Counted from the stretch's first letter, positions 1-6,958 are shown. The stretch is 24,222 bases of DNA from Methanomassiliicoccaceae archaeon (GCA_009780795.1 WQZJ01000006.1:1-24222); one strand, 5' to 3'. Notes: generated from the letters alone by a model not told the origin. A program made the numbers and translations.

Positions 1-200
1 AGGCGCCGGAACTTTGGACCATGAAGCATTCCAGCATCCATGATCTATGGAGTATTATCCTCAGTTTTCCGAGATTATCCTCCACCTAAGGGCATGTTAT
101 CCACGTGTTACTGAGCAGTCCGCCGAGGTCTTGCACCTCTCGACTCGCATGTCTTAATCGAATTCCAATAGCGGTGGCCGCCGGCAGGATCAACCGGAGT
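1..200 (-). rRNA. rrs: 16S ribosomal RNA, 5' end (partial)
   Basis: Read on the minus strand, the sequence from position 200 begins with the archaeal 16S start (TCCGGTTGATCCTGCCGG at 198-181) and continues with the conserved GATTAAGACATGCGAGTCG and GTAACACGTGGATAA segments. The gene runs off the left edge, so only about 200 of roughly 1470 nucleotides are present. The wording of helices 6-8 resembles Methanomassiliicoccales 16S as I remember it, but this is not an alignment. No rRNA or tRNA gene is seen upstream of it. The exact 5' end is inferred from the family and could be off by a few bases. Confidence 0.97.
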
Positions 201-463
201 CAAATCCATTGACTGTCATTAACGTCTTGGATGAAATTGAAACTGGCAGTTTACCATGTTTCACCGTTTGTTCCGTTCTACGGCACACTTCTTGTAACTA
301 ATGTCCCGTCTAACGGAACATTCGTAGCATCGAACGTCAGAGTGCAAGAGGCCACGCCAGAGGCGGAGATCTTGACTCTCCATCAATCGCAAAACCCAGA
401 CGGCCACACCACAAAAGAGATATGGTACCTGCCCGGCTCGCGCATTCCTCGTATTACTGAGTA

Positions 464-473
464 GTATATAATG
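464..473 (-). promoter_or_regulatory. Proximal TATA box for 16S rRNA
   Basis: On the minus strand this reads ATTATATACT. Transcription would begin about 25 bases downstream, near 440-445, giving a leader of about 240 bases before mature 16S. It is the nearer of two TATA-like boxes. Confidence 0.45.
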
Positions 474-527
474 ATTTCCTAATCATACACTGCCCAGACA
501 TTCGAGGATACGGGGATAATATCCACC

Positions 528-535
528 TATATAAA
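528..535 (-). promoter_or_regulatory. Distal TATA box for 16S rRNA
   Basis: On the minus strand this reads TTTATATA, the best match to the archaeal TATA consensus in the region, set in GC-rich surroundings. The predicted start is near 505, giving a leader of about 300 bases. Together with the box at 464-473 it suggests tandem rRNA promoters. Confidence 0.55.
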
Positions 536-575
536 CACCATGCGAACGGGCCGACGGAATACGGGTGCCGACGGT

Positions 576-619
576 AACGTGCGCATGTTCCGAATGACGG
601 AATGAATGATGCGCACGTT
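576..619. repeat. Nested inverted repeat upstream of rRNA promoter
   Basis: AACGTGCGCAT at 576-586 is perfectly complementary to ATGCGCACGTT at 609-619. Inside, TTCCG (588-592) pairs with CGGAA (598-602) around a 5-base loop. The two stems nest, so a long hairpin or a protein-binding palindrome is possible. It lies about 40-90 bases upstream of the distal rRNA TATA box as read on the minus strand. Confidence 0.6.
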
Positions 620-701
620 CCGGATCGACAGACGAAAAGCTCAGATATTCTAAATAACAGAAAAATAAAGGTCGTACGCGCTCGCGCGCGCATAAGAAAG
701 A

Positions 702-1220
702 TCATTGTTCCCTTTCGGCATTCCTCTTGGCCGCCTTCAGGGCTGTGTTCATCGCGGTCTCGAACTCGAGCGCCCTCTTCGACGAGATGAAGAACGACTT
801 GCCCGTCCTGAGGTTTATCCTCAATCCTTTGTTCGTCCCCGCGGCTATGTAACCGAACCCTTTCCTTCCCACTCTCAGCCCCCATCCGAAGTAATCCTTC
901 ATCGGGCTGAAGCTCTCGACCTCCACCGAGTGTATGTCCTCTATCCGGACGACACGTCCTTTGAAGAGCCCGACCGTCATCGAATCGTACGATACGCTTA
1001 TCCTCAGCTTCATCATGAAAAAGGCCGCTGACAGCACCAACATTATCGCGGCCACCGACAGCAGCATGATGCCGGTGAATGAGTCAAGGGCGAATGCGTC
1101 GCTCCCGTACGCGATCTCGTATATCGCGAACGCAAAGAGCGCGATCGTCACCACTCCGAGGAGCAGCGACATCATCATAGGTATCAGCATCATGGATTCG
1201 TTATACAGCTTCCCGTCCAT
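702..1220 (-). CDS. Two-TM membrane protein with PH-like C-terminal domain
   Basis: A 172-residue protein with two predicted transmembrane segments, at about residues 10-38 and 47-70, followed by a soluble domain. That domain has a run of beta-like segments, a WG-x-R motif (around residue 112) and a GLRINLRTGK turn. Such an arrangement recalls small bacterial/archaeal PH-like membrane proteins, but I cannot name a function. The start codon at 1220 is supported by a TATA-like box on the minus strand (1241-1248, TTTATACC) centred 25 bases upstream, which predicts a leaderless mRNA. The gene ends in TGA, and a GC-rich tract then T-rich sequence follows (about 695-655), which could end transcription. 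It is divergent from the peroxiredoxin-like gene. Confidence 0.75.
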   Translation of the reverse strand: MDGKLYNESMMLIPMMMSLLLGVVTIALFAFAIYEIAYGSDAFALDSFTGIMLLSVAAIMLVLSAAFFMMKLRISVSYDSMTVGLFKGRVVRIEDIHSVEVESFSPMKDYFGWGLRVGRKGFGYIAAGTNKGLRINLRTGKSFFISSKRALEFETAMNTALKAAKRNAEREQ

Positions 1221-1354
1221 GATACTTCATGCGGGGACACGGTATAAACATTGTGCGCGCCGTCCTTCCGACAGTGCTTTTCCGTTCGGATCTACGGCGA
1301 CATACGACATCGTTCTTCGCAAAAAATTATTACAGGTAACGCGTTCGTCCTCAC

Positions 1355-1840
1355 ATGTCGGACACATTCAGGGAATTGGAGAACGGCGACGATGCACCGG
1401 ACTTCAGCATGCGGTCCGTCGACAGAGATGAATTCTGCCTTAGCAGCGAGCTGAGGAACGGTCCGATATTACTGAACTTCTATGTAGGGGATTTCGGCAT
1501 CAACTGCACCACATACATGATGAAGATGATAGAACTGGCTGAAAAGTTCGCAAGCGCCGGCGTAAGAATATTCACAATAAACCCGGACGGGCTTGAGAAC
1601 CACAGGATATTCAGGGATCGTTTGGGGTCTCCGTTCGATCACATACAGGATGAGGGGCAGACTGTAAGCAAGACGTACGGCGCGATCGTGGAGGACTCAC
1701 CGATCATCAAGGGATTCACGAACAGGGAGTTCTTCCTCATCGGGACGGACGGGAAGATAAGGTACATATGGCGCGCAACGACACCCAAGGTGCTTCCCGA
1801 CATGGATGAGATACTGAGGGAAGTTAAAGGGGCCCTCTGA
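1355..1840 (+). CDS. Peroxiredoxin-like protein with atypical active site
   Basis: A 161-residue protein with a thioredoxin-like fold pattern: APDF near the N-terminus, a GPILLNFYVGDFGINCTTYM strand-helix segment, later FFLIGTDGKIRYIWR. These match the AhpC/TSA (peroxiredoxin) family in order and length. The candidate peroxidatic Cys sits in GINCTT, but the family signature PxxxTxxC is not kept: the Pro position is Val and the Thr position is Gly. The conserved late Arg (YIWR) is present. The only other Cys is in EFCLSS near residue 28. It may therefore be a divergent peroxiredoxin or a related thiol protein rather than a normal peroxidase. An AT-rich box at 1321-1333 lies about 27 bases before the ATG, which fits a leaderless mRNA. 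The last 17 bases overlap the convergent dph6 gene. Confidence 0.85.
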   Translation: MSDTFRELENGDDAPDFSMRSVDRDEFCLSSELRNGPILLNFYVGDFGINCTTYMMKMIELAEKFASAGVRIFTINPDGLENHRIFRDRLGSPFDHIQDEGQTVSKTYGAIVEDSPIIKGFTNREFFLIGTDGKIRYIWRATTPKVLPDMDEILREVKGAL

Positions 1841-2507
1841 TCTTCTCTTCCAGTCTGGCTACTTTGACATTCATCGCCCCGGAGTGACCGTTCCATATCT
1901 TCTCAGCATCGTCGATCACCAGAACGGACGACTGCATCGGTGAGTCTAAGGTCAGCGTCTCGTACTCCCCTCCCTCGCCGATCACACTTATCCCGTTCTT
2001 CGACGCCGCCGACCTGAGATCGTCGTATGAATCAATCACATCCCTTCCGAGCCATGTCTCGTCCAGTCCGTCGGCGTACACGCCGACGATGACTGCCGAT
2101 ATGCCGGAATCCGCCAGTTCATCCATCACATCGGCCGGCCGCTTCCTCCAGAGCGGCGCCAAGCATATGAGGCCAAGTTCCTCGCAGACCGCGTTGATAC
2201 GCTCCCACTGGTAGTCGGACAGCACAGCGCCCATCACGACACCTTCTATGTCCAAGGACGACAATGCGGTGCGGAGCGCCTCGATGTCCTCCGCCTCGCT
2301 TCCTCCGGTGGGTGCGGTCACCAGGCGCTTTCCCATCGAATCGGCTAGCAGCGGTACCATACCTGCGTTGGGAACGTGAAAGATCATAGAATCGTCCGAC
2401 GACGGGACGATGTTCACTATGTACTCTACGGTGTGGCCCATCTGCTCCGCTATGTACAGCGAGAGCGTCGAATCCTTACCGCCCGAGTAGAGGGATGCCA
2501 ATCTCAT
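1824..2507 (-). CDS. dph6: Diphthine-ammonia ligase / PP-loop ATPase
   Basis: A 227-residue protein starting MRLASLYSGGKDSTLSLY, with the SGGKDS PP-loop that binds ATP pyrophosphate in the N-type ATP pyrophosphatase superfamily. The downstream patterns GAVLSDYQWERINAVCEELGL and GEGGEYETLTLDSP are typical of the archaeal Dph6/MJ0570 family. Dph6 makes the last amidation of diphthamide on elongation factor 2. The frame stays open far upstream (to 3026), but that part is the antisense of the creatininase-family gene and reads as low-complexity sequence. The family signature begins at 2507, where a TATA-like box (2527-2534) sits about 24 bases before the ATG. The gene stops at TAA, overlapping the convergent peroxiredoxin gene by 17 bases. 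Confidence 0.92.
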   Translation of the reverse strand: MRLASLYSGGKDSTLSLYIAEQMGHTVEYIVNIVPSSDDSMIFHVPNAGMVPLLADSMGKRLVTAPTGGSEAEDIEALRTALSSLDIEGVVMGAVLSDYQWERINAVCEELGLICLAPLWRKRPADVMDELADSGISAVIVGVYADGLDETWLGRDVIDSYDDLRSAASKNGISVIGEGGEYETLTLDSPMQSSVLVIDDAEKIWNGHSGAMNVKVARLEEKIRGPL

Positions 2508-2526
2508 CGGCAGGGGAACACCATGA

Positions 2527-2534
2527 TTTAATTT
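2527..2534. promoter_or_regulatory. Single TATA box shared by dph6 and the divergent gene
   Basis: TTTAATTT (AAATTAAA on the other strand) is the only TATA-like element in the 48 bases between the start codons at 2507 (minus) and 2556 (plus). Its centre is about 24 bases from one start and 25 from the other, which is the usual distance to an archaeal transcription start. Both mRNAs would be leaderless. Confidence 0.6.
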
Positions 2535-2555
2535 GATGATATCGTTGCCGTTCAT

Positions 2556-3260
2556 ATGAAGATGGACGAGATCACGACGAACGAGATGAGGGAGATCATC
2601 AAAATGGATCCATTGGTGATACTTCCTATAGGTGCGACCGAGGCTCACGGCATTCATCTGCCGCTCGGCACGGACACATTCCAGGCCGCACGTGTGGCGG
2701 ATGATATGGCAGAGAGAATGGATAACGTGCTCATCGCCCCCGCACTGCCTTACGGCATCCATTCGTCCATGAGGAATTTGGCCGGGACCATCAACATAAC
2801 GTTCGATTCCATGCGGTCGTTCGTTCGCGATATCCTTGATTCGTTCGCACGCCACGGGATAAGGAGGATACTGATCGTGAGCGGACATGCCGCATCGTCG
2901 CACATGACCGCGATAACCGAGGCATGCAGGAGCGTCGTTTCCGAGCATGACGTGAAGATAATGTTCGTCTCCGACTACAGGATCGTCGAGGAACGTGAGG
3001 ACTTCCGTTTCGAGGGCGACGGACACGGCGGTGTCATCGAGACATCCAGGATGCTGGCGATAGACCCTGACATCGTCGGGTCGGAAAGGCCTAAGGGTGT
3101 GTTCATCGACAGCGACTGCGTTGTATTGAGGGATGCGTCGTCATGTATGCCCGACGGCATCGCCGGTGATACGTCGAAGGCATCCGCTGAACTCGGTGAA
3201 AGGATGAACAATTATATCGTCGAGACGCTTATCGGAATGGTGGAAAGGGAGATGAGATGA
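2556..3260 (+). CDS. Creatininase-family amidohydrolase (ArfB-like)
   Basis: A 234-residue protein of creatininase-family length. The metal-binding N-terminal motif is clear: PIGATEAHGIHLPLGTD with Glu29, His34 and Asp40. A second histidine motif, SGHA (His111), stands where the family usually has NGHGGN, and GHGGVIETS (His157, Glu162) stands for the C-terminal HAGExETS motif. In archaea this family includes ArfB, the formamide hydrolase of early riboflavin and F420 biosynthesis, which is the most likely role. Creatininase and MftE-type proteins are alternatives. ATG at 2562 could also start translation. The stop overlaps the rpiA start in ATGA (3257-3260), so the two are translationally coupled; linkage to a ribose-phosphate enzyme fits nucleotide-derived cofactor synthesis. 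Confidence 0.88.
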   Translation: MKMDEITTNEMREIIKMDPLVILPIGATEAHGIHLPLGTDTFQAARVADDMAERMDNVLIAPALPYGIHSSMRNLAGTINITFDSMRSFVRDILDSFARHGIRRILIVSGHAASSHMTAITEACRSVVSEHDVKIMFVSDYRIVEEREDFRFEGDGHGGVIETSRMLAIDPDIVGSERPKGVFIDSDCVVLRDASSCMPDGIAGDTSKASAELGERMNNYIVETLIGMVEREMR

Positions 3261-3931
3261 CCGTTAACCTCAAACAGATCGCCGCCGAAAAAGCGGTCGA
3301 CGACTTCGTCAGGGACGGGATGACCGTCGGCCTCGGGACCGGGAGCACCGCATACTACGCGATAAAACGTGTCGGTCAGCTCATAGAGGGCGGATTCAAA
3401 CTCAGGTGCGTCGCCACATCCGTTCAAACGGAGAACCTTGCGAAGGAATGCGACATCGACATTATCGACATTGACGAGGTGGACCACATAGACGTGACCA
3501 TCGACGGCGCTGACGAGGTGGACCCGAAGATGCAACTGATAAAAGGCCTGGGAGGCGCGCTGCTCCGTGAGAAGATAGTCGCATCGATATCTAAAGCGGA
3601 AGTTATCGTGGCGGACGAATCCAAACTCGTGGAAAAACTGGGGACGAAAGGGCCGTTACCTGTGGAAGTGCTCATATTCGGACATGAGAAGACAAGGATA
3701 GCTCTCGAGAGACAGAGGTGTTCGGCCGTACTGCGCATGAGCGACGGGAAACCGTTCGTGACCGACGGCGGGAACTACATCTACGACTGCAGGTTCGGAG
3801 CTATCGACAACCCGTTCTTCCTGGAGTCGCGGATAAACGTCATACCGGGAGTGGTGGACAACGGGCTGTTCCTGAACATGGCGACGACCGTCATCATATC
3901 ATCCGCCGACGGCAGCGTCAGAATGATGTGA
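3257..3931 (+). CDS. rpiA: Ribose-5-phosphate isomerase A
   Basis: A 224-residue protein with all RpiA hallmarks: the phosphate-binding GLGTGSTAYY near residue 26, TIDGADEVD around residues 82-90 with the acidic catalytic residues, and KGLGGALLREKI around 95-106. The length is standard. It interconverts ribose 5-phosphate and ribulose 5-phosphate, supplying ribose for nucleotides and, in archaea lacking an oxidative pentose pathway, linking to the ribulose-monophosphate route. The ATG overlaps the upstream stop by four bases. A hairpin with a T tract (3974-3995) follows about 40 bases after the TGA. Confidence 0.97.
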   Translation: MTVNLKQIAAEKAVDDFVRDGMTVGLGTGSTAYYAIKRVGQLIEGGFKLRCVATSVQTENLAKECDIDIIDIDEVDHIDVTIDGADEVDPKMQLIKGLGGALLREKIVASISKAEVIVADESKLVEKLGTKGPLPVEVLIFGHEKTRIALERQRCSAVLRMSDGKPFVTDGGNYIYDCRFGAIDNPFFLESRINVIPGVVDNGLFLNMATTVIISSADGSVRMM

Positions 3932-3973
3932 TACACAACACAAAACAATGACGCCTCTCAAATAAACAGGAGC

Positions 3974-3995
3974 GCTCACGGTGTGAGCCTTTTTA
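3974..3995 (+). terminator. Hairpin plus T tract between rpiA and rpl44e
   Basis: GCTCAC (3974-3979) and GTGAGC (3983-3988) form a perfect 6-bp stem with a GGT loop, followed by CCTTTTTA. This looks like an intrinsic terminator for the arfB-like/rpiA mRNA. It directly abuts the TATA box of the next operon, so the stem could alternatively be a promoter-proximal binding site. Confidence 0.5.
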
Positions 3996-4001
3996 TATAT
4001 A
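3992..4001 (+). promoter_or_regulatory. TATA box of the rpl44e operon
   Basis: TTTATATATA is a strong archaeal TATA box. Transcription would start near 4022, giving a leader of about 20 bases with GAGGAGAT ending shortly before the ATG at 4043. The operon thus has a short leader with a ribosome binding site, unlike the many leaderless genes nearby. Confidence 0.75.
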
Positions 4002-4042
4002 ATCGTTATTAGCAGACCTGTTCCTTTATAGAGGAGATAAAT

Positions 4043-4321
4043 ATGAAGAAGCCCAGAGTCATAAAGACTTACTGTCCGTATTGCAAGACCCACACGTCCC
4101 ACGACGTGGAGAGAGTCAAGAAAAAGAAGGCAAGTGAGCTCAAATGGGGTCAGAGGAGATTCAGAAAAGTGACCGCTGGTTACGGAGGTTTCCCGAGACC
4201 GAAACCGGAGGGCAGAGAGAAGCCCACCAAGAGGGTCAACATCAGATTCAGATGCGAGACCTGTAAGAAGGCACACATAAAACCGTGCCTGAGAGCGAAG
4301 AAGTTCGAGTTAACGGAGTGA
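4043..4321 (+). CDS. rpl44e: Ribosomal protein eL42 (L44e)
   Basis: A 92-residue, very basic protein beginning MKKPRVIKTYCPYCKTHTSH, with two CxxC knuckles (CPYC near residues 11-14 and CETC near 73-76) that bind zinc. The KRVNIRFRCETCKKAH region is typical of eL42, a large-subunit protein near the E site. The length matches archaeal homologues. The ribosome binding site GAGGAGAT precedes the ATG. It is the first gene of the conserved archaeal operon eL42-eS27-aIF2alpha-Nop10-PAC2. Confidence 0.98.
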   Translation: MKKPRVIKTYCPYCKTHTSHDVERVKKKKASELKWGQRRFRKVTAGYGGFPRPKPEGREKPTKRVNIRFRCETCKKAHIKPCLRAKKFELTE

Positions 4322-4325
4322 TCAG

Positions 4326-4493
4326 ATGGTCAACGATTTCATAAAGATAAAATGCCGCGACTGCGGCAACGAGCAGATCGCATTCAGACGGGCCGCCACC
4401 ACGGTGACCTGCCATGTTTGCGGTTCGACCCTTATCACGCCCAAGGGCGGCGTGGGAGACATTAAGGGCGAAGTGCTCGAGGTGGTCGGCTGA
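4326..4493 (+). CDS. rps27e: Ribosomal protein eS27
   Basis: A 55-residue protein that starts five bases after the rpl44e stop and overlaps the next ATG (the A of its TGA is the first base of aif2a). It has a four-cysteine zinc ribbon, CRDCG near residues 10-14 and CHVCG near 29-33, with the eS27 features FIKIKCRDCGN and TVTCHVCGSTL. It belongs to the small ribosomal subunit. GTGATCAG before the ATG overlaps the previous stop and could serve as ribosome binding site, so translation is coupled within the operon. Confidence 0.97.
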   Translation: MVNDFIKIKCRDCGNEQIAFRRAATTVTCHVCGSTLITPKGGVGDIKGEVLEVVG

Positions 4494-5275
4494 TGTCCCG
4501 GGCCAGGGGCTTCCCGGAGGACGGAGAACTTGTCGTCTGTACGGTCAAGAGCGTGAAGAACTTCGGTGCCTTCGTAACTCTTGACGAGTATGACGAGAAA
4601 GAGGGATTCGTGCACGTAAGGGATGTCACCACCGGCTGGGTAAAATACATCAGGGACTACATCAGAGAAGGACAGAAGATCGTATGCAAGGTTCTGGGCG
4701 TGGACTCATCGAAAGGTCATATCGACCTTTCGCTGAAGTCCGTGAACGAGCATCAGAAACGCGAGAAGATACAGCAGTGGAAGAACGAGAAGAAGGCTGA
4801 GAAGCTGATGGAGATAATCGCCGAGAGGATGTCCATCTCATTGGACAGCGCCTATGATCTTTTCGGCAACAAGGTGCTGGATGCATATGAGACGCTCTAC
4901 GGCGCATTCGAGACCGTCGCGGCATCCGCGGACGAGTTCAGGGCCGAGTTCGAGGGCGATTGGATAGATGTTTTCGTCGAGGTTGCCATTGAGAACGTCA
5001 CGCTGTCGTATGTGCAGATCGAGGGCATACTTGAGCTACGGTCATCCGCACCCGATGGTGTGGAGCTTATCAAGAACGCGATGAAGAAGGGCGAGAAGGC
5101 CGCCGGTGACGCGAAAGTTGCGATACAGTACGTCGGTGCGCCCAGATACAGGCTCGTCATAACGGCCGACGAGTACAAAGAGGCCGAGGAAATAATGAAG
5201 ACCGTGTCGTCCGCGGTGATAGATGATCTTGTTAAGGCGGGCGGAGAGGCGGTCCTCAAAAGAGAGAGCAAGTGA
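4493..5275 (+). CDS. eif2a: Translation initiation factor aIF2 subunit alpha
   Basis: A 260-residue protein of standard length. An S1 RNA-binding domain spans about residues 10-82 (GELVVCTVKSVKNFGAFVTLDEYDEKEGFVHV), followed by a helical domain and a C-terminal alpha/beta domain ending in a lysine-rich tail. With the beta and gamma subunits it forms aIF2, which brings initiator tRNA to the small subunit. It overlaps rps27e by one base and is followed four bases after its stop by nop10, the order conserved across many archaea. Confidence 0.97.
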   Translation: MSRARGFPEDGELVVCTVKSVKNFGAFVTLDEYDEKEGFVHVRDVTTGWVKYIRDYIREGQKIVCKVLGVDSSKGHIDLSLKSVNEHQKREKIQQWKNEKKAEKLMEIIAERMSISLDSAYDLFGNKVLDAYETLYGAFETVAASADEFRAEFEGDWIDVFVEVAIENVTLSYVQIEGILELRSSAPDGVELIKNAMKKGEKAAGDAKVAIQYVGAPRYRLVITADEYKEAEEIMKTVSSAVIDDLVKAGGEAVLKRESK

Positions 5276-5279
5276 TCCG

Positions 5280-5465
5280 ATGAGGTCCGCGATGAGAAAA
5301 TGCCCGGAATGCGGCAGTTACTCTTTGAAGGACGAATGCGGATGCGGTTCCGCGACGGCCACGCCGCTGCCGGCTAAATATTCCCCTGACGACAGATACG
5401 GCGAGTACAGAAGAAAGAGTATCGTAGAGGAGTACGGCGAGAATGGGAAATGTCGTGATCTTTGA
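5280..5465 (+). CDS. nop10: H/ACA RNP protein Nop10
   Basis: A 61-residue protein reading MRSAMRKCPECGSYSLKDEC, then PAKYSPDDRYGEYRRK, which is the Nop10 pattern of a zinc-binding N-terminal knuckle and the conserved YSPxDxYGxYRR segment. It supports Cbf5 in H/ACA-guided pseudouridylation of rRNA. ATG at 5280 is chosen because family members have a few residues before RKCP and it lies four bases after the aif2a stop; ATG at 5292 is possible. Only CPEC and a CGC pair are seen, so the second knuckle is non-standard. It overlaps the PAC2 gene by 23 bases. Confidence 0.94.
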   Translation: MRSAMRKCPECGSYSLKDECGCGSATATPLPAKYSPDDRYGEYRRKSIVEEYGENGKCRDL

Positions 5466-6189
5466 AGAGAGACCTGAACTCCGCGACCCCGTGCTCGTAG
5501 AGGGGCTGCCGGGCGTAGGTAACGTCGGTAAGATAGCCGCCGACCATATCGCCGGGAAGTTGGATGCGAAATGTTTCGCAAGGATATATTCAAAACATTT
5601 TCCGCCGCAGGTCATGCTGGACGCGGACAACGTGGCACATCTGGCATGTAATGAGTTGTATTATGTGAAAGGCACCGGGAACAACGATCTGATATTTCTT
5701 CTGGGCGAGTACCAGGGGCTCACAGCGGAGGGACAGTTCGAACTGGCGGAGGACATGATGCAAATAGCCGCCGACCTCAACGTCAGAAGGATATTCACAC
5801 TCGGCGGATACGGAACGGGCGGCGTTGTCGAGGATCCCCGGATACTTGGCGCAGTGTCGTCGGTATCCATGAAGGATGAATTAGAAAAGCACGGCGTCAC
5901 GTTCATCCCCGGGGAACCGAGCGCCGGGATCGCCGGAGCGAGCGGACTGATACTCGGGATGGCTCGTATGAAGAACATGGAGGCGGCGTGCATGATGGGT
6001 GAGACATCGGGCTATTTCATAGACCATAAGAGCGCCGCAGTGCTCGCCAAAGTACTGATAAGCATACTCGACATAGATGTGGACATGAAGGAGCTGGACG
6101 AAAGGTCGCAGCAGATGGAAGAGTTCACGTCAAAAATAAAAGAGATAGCCGAGGGCCAGGAGAAAGGGCACCTCGGGTACATCGGATGA
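5443..6189 (+). CDS. PAC2-family proteasome assembly chaperone homologue
   Basis: A 248-residue protein with the PAC2 N-terminal motif PVLVEGLPGVGNVGKIAADH, a central GEYQGLTAEGQFELAEDMM region and FTLGGYGTGG. Archaeal members sit next to nop10 and aif2a, as here, and are related to eukaryotic PAC2, which helps assemble the 20S proteasome; the archaeal function is less certain. The C-terminal part (about residues 215-240) is a charged, likely helical tail. The start lies inside nop10 in another frame (23-base overlap). Confidence 0.93.
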   Translation: MGNVVIFEERPELRDPVLVEGLPGVGNVGKIAADHIAGKLDAKCFARIYSKHFPPQVMLDADNVAHLACNELYYVKGTGNNDLIFLLGEYQGLTAEGQFELAEDMMQIAADLNVRRIFTLGGYGTGGVVEDPRILGAVSSVSMKDELEKHGVTFIPGEPSAGIAGASGLILGMARMKNMEAACMMGETSGYFIDHKSAAVLAKVLISILDIDVDMKELDERSQQMEEFTSKIKEIAEGQEKGHLGYIG

Positions 6190-6216
6190 ACGCCCCCTTA
6201 GAAAAAGGGTCTTGCC

Positions 6217-6228
6217 AAAATATATATA
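6217..6228 (+). promoter_or_regulatory. TATA box of tRNA-Tyr
   Basis: AAAATATATATA centred at about 6223 lies 29 bases before the mature tRNA 5' end at 6252, placing the transcription start near 6248. The tRNA is therefore probably transcribed on its own, a few bases longer at the 5' end. Confidence 0.7.
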
Positions 6229-6251
6229 CGCAATCTTTTATCCAAGACCTA

Positions 6252-6359
6252 CCCGGCCTAGCTTAGCCTGGCTAGAGCGGCTGACTGTAGAGGGTTTTCG
6301 GAACTTCCGATGCGGCCGCCGATATCAGCAGATCCCTTGTTCAAATCATGGGGCCGGGA
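6252..6359 (+). tRNA. tRNA-Tyr (GTA) with intron
   Basis: The acceptor stem is CCCGGCC (6252-6258) with GGCCGGG (6352-6358), and C1-G72 is the archaeal tyrosine identity pair. D stem GCTT/GAGC (6261-6264, 6275-6278). Anticodon stem GCTGA (6280-6284) pairs with TCAGC (6325-6329), and the loop CTGTAG-A gives anticodon GTA (6287-6289). A 33-base intron (6291-6323) follows G37, the usual archaeal site. The T arm is CCTTG-TTCAAAT-CATGG with one central U-U mismatch. Discriminator A at 6359; CCA is encoded at 6360-6362. The exact intron ends are inferred from the 37/38 rule. Confidence 0.95.
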
Positions 6360-6454
6360 CCATTTCTATCTGGACAACAAAAGTTGACGCCATAAATGCG
6401 TCGATTTTAGGGCAGAGGGAAAAGATAAATAAATGCTAACTTCATGTGAATATC

Positions 6455-6958
6455 ATGCGCACCGACGCCGACGGGAATATGATCTTCAGAACCTCGGCAG
6501 GAAAACTTTACTACTCGTTGTTGGCCGTTACCTTGTTGTCATCTTTAGTATTCCTCGCTCCGGCGGCATATCGGATCATTACCGGTACGGGCGGAACGTT
6601 TGTATTTCTTCTTCTCGGTTCCATATCTTTGCTCACGGGAGTCTACGTCATACTACTCAGGTCGATGAGGTATGTTCTTGAGAAAGACGGGATCCGTTTG
6701 CCTAAGGCGGTCCGTATATTATCGTGGGGATTGCAAGACCACATACCTTACAGCAGTGTGACGCGATTTTACGAGAACAACTCATTCACGAGGGTTGTTG
6801 GCCTCTCGACGGATCAGGTGTGGATAGAATTCAAGAACGTTCACGGAAAGAAGGACGGAGTGGGGTTGTCCCCTGAGGACAAACAAACGTTCATCTCCGA
6901 ACTTTCGAGACGGAGCGGTATTCACGTATCCGCCGACCCGCATGCGAAGAAGAGATGA
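6455..6958 (+). CDS. Two-TM membrane protein, PH-like soluble domain
   Basis: A protein of about 167 residues with two predicted membrane segments, roughly residues 19-39 and 47-68, then a soluble part with beta-like segments (YVLEKDGIRLP, QVWIEFKNVHGKKDGVGLSPED). The layout is like the gene at 702-1220, although the two sequences are not clearly homologous. No function can be assigned. I prefer ATG at 6455 over the in-frame GTG at 6446, because an AT-rich box (6423-6432) is centred 27 bases before 6455 and would give a leaderless mRNA. The TGA directly abuts the TCA (reverse stop) of the convergent gene. Confidence 0.75.
   Translation: MRTDADGNMIFRTSAGKLYYSLLAVTLLSSLVFLAPAAYRIITGTGGTFVFLLLGSISLLTGVYVILLRSMRYVLEKDGIRLPKAVRILSWGLQDHIPYSSVTRFYENNSFTRVVGLSTDQVWIEFKNVHGKKDGVGLSPEDKQTFISELSRRSGIHVSADPHAKKR

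Larger units (their letters stand above)
201..701. other. Gene-less stretch: 16S leader and upstream spacer
   Basis: About 500 bases separate the 16S start from the next gene end. The part next to 16S should be the transcribed rRNA leader and contains a 9-bp inverted repeat (269-277 with 312-320). Two TATA-like boxes on the minus strand (464-473 and 528-535) could drive rRNA transcription. Further out is a nested inverted repeat (576-619) and a GC alternating tract followed on the minus strand by T-rich sequence (about 655-695). Open frames here (for example plus 231-464 and plus 602-790) show no recognisable protein features and I consider them chance. Confidence 0.7.

Noticed and set aside
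231..464. 77-residue open frame on the plus strand
   Set aside because: It is antisense to the 16S leader, shows no domain or membrane features and has no promoter of its own.
600..640. C/D box small RNA near the 576-619 repeat
   Set aside because: A C-box-like ATGATG is present but has a mismatch and no convincing D box at the proper distance.
2508..3026. Long N-terminal extension of dph6
   Set aside because: It is the antisense of the creatininase-family gene and has no family similarity; the PP-loop protein starts MRLAS at 2507 behind a TATA box.
4493..5275. Selenocysteine or pyrrolysine readthrough in window genes
   Set aside because: No gene appears interrupted by an in-frame TAG or TGA; each ends at a plausible family length.
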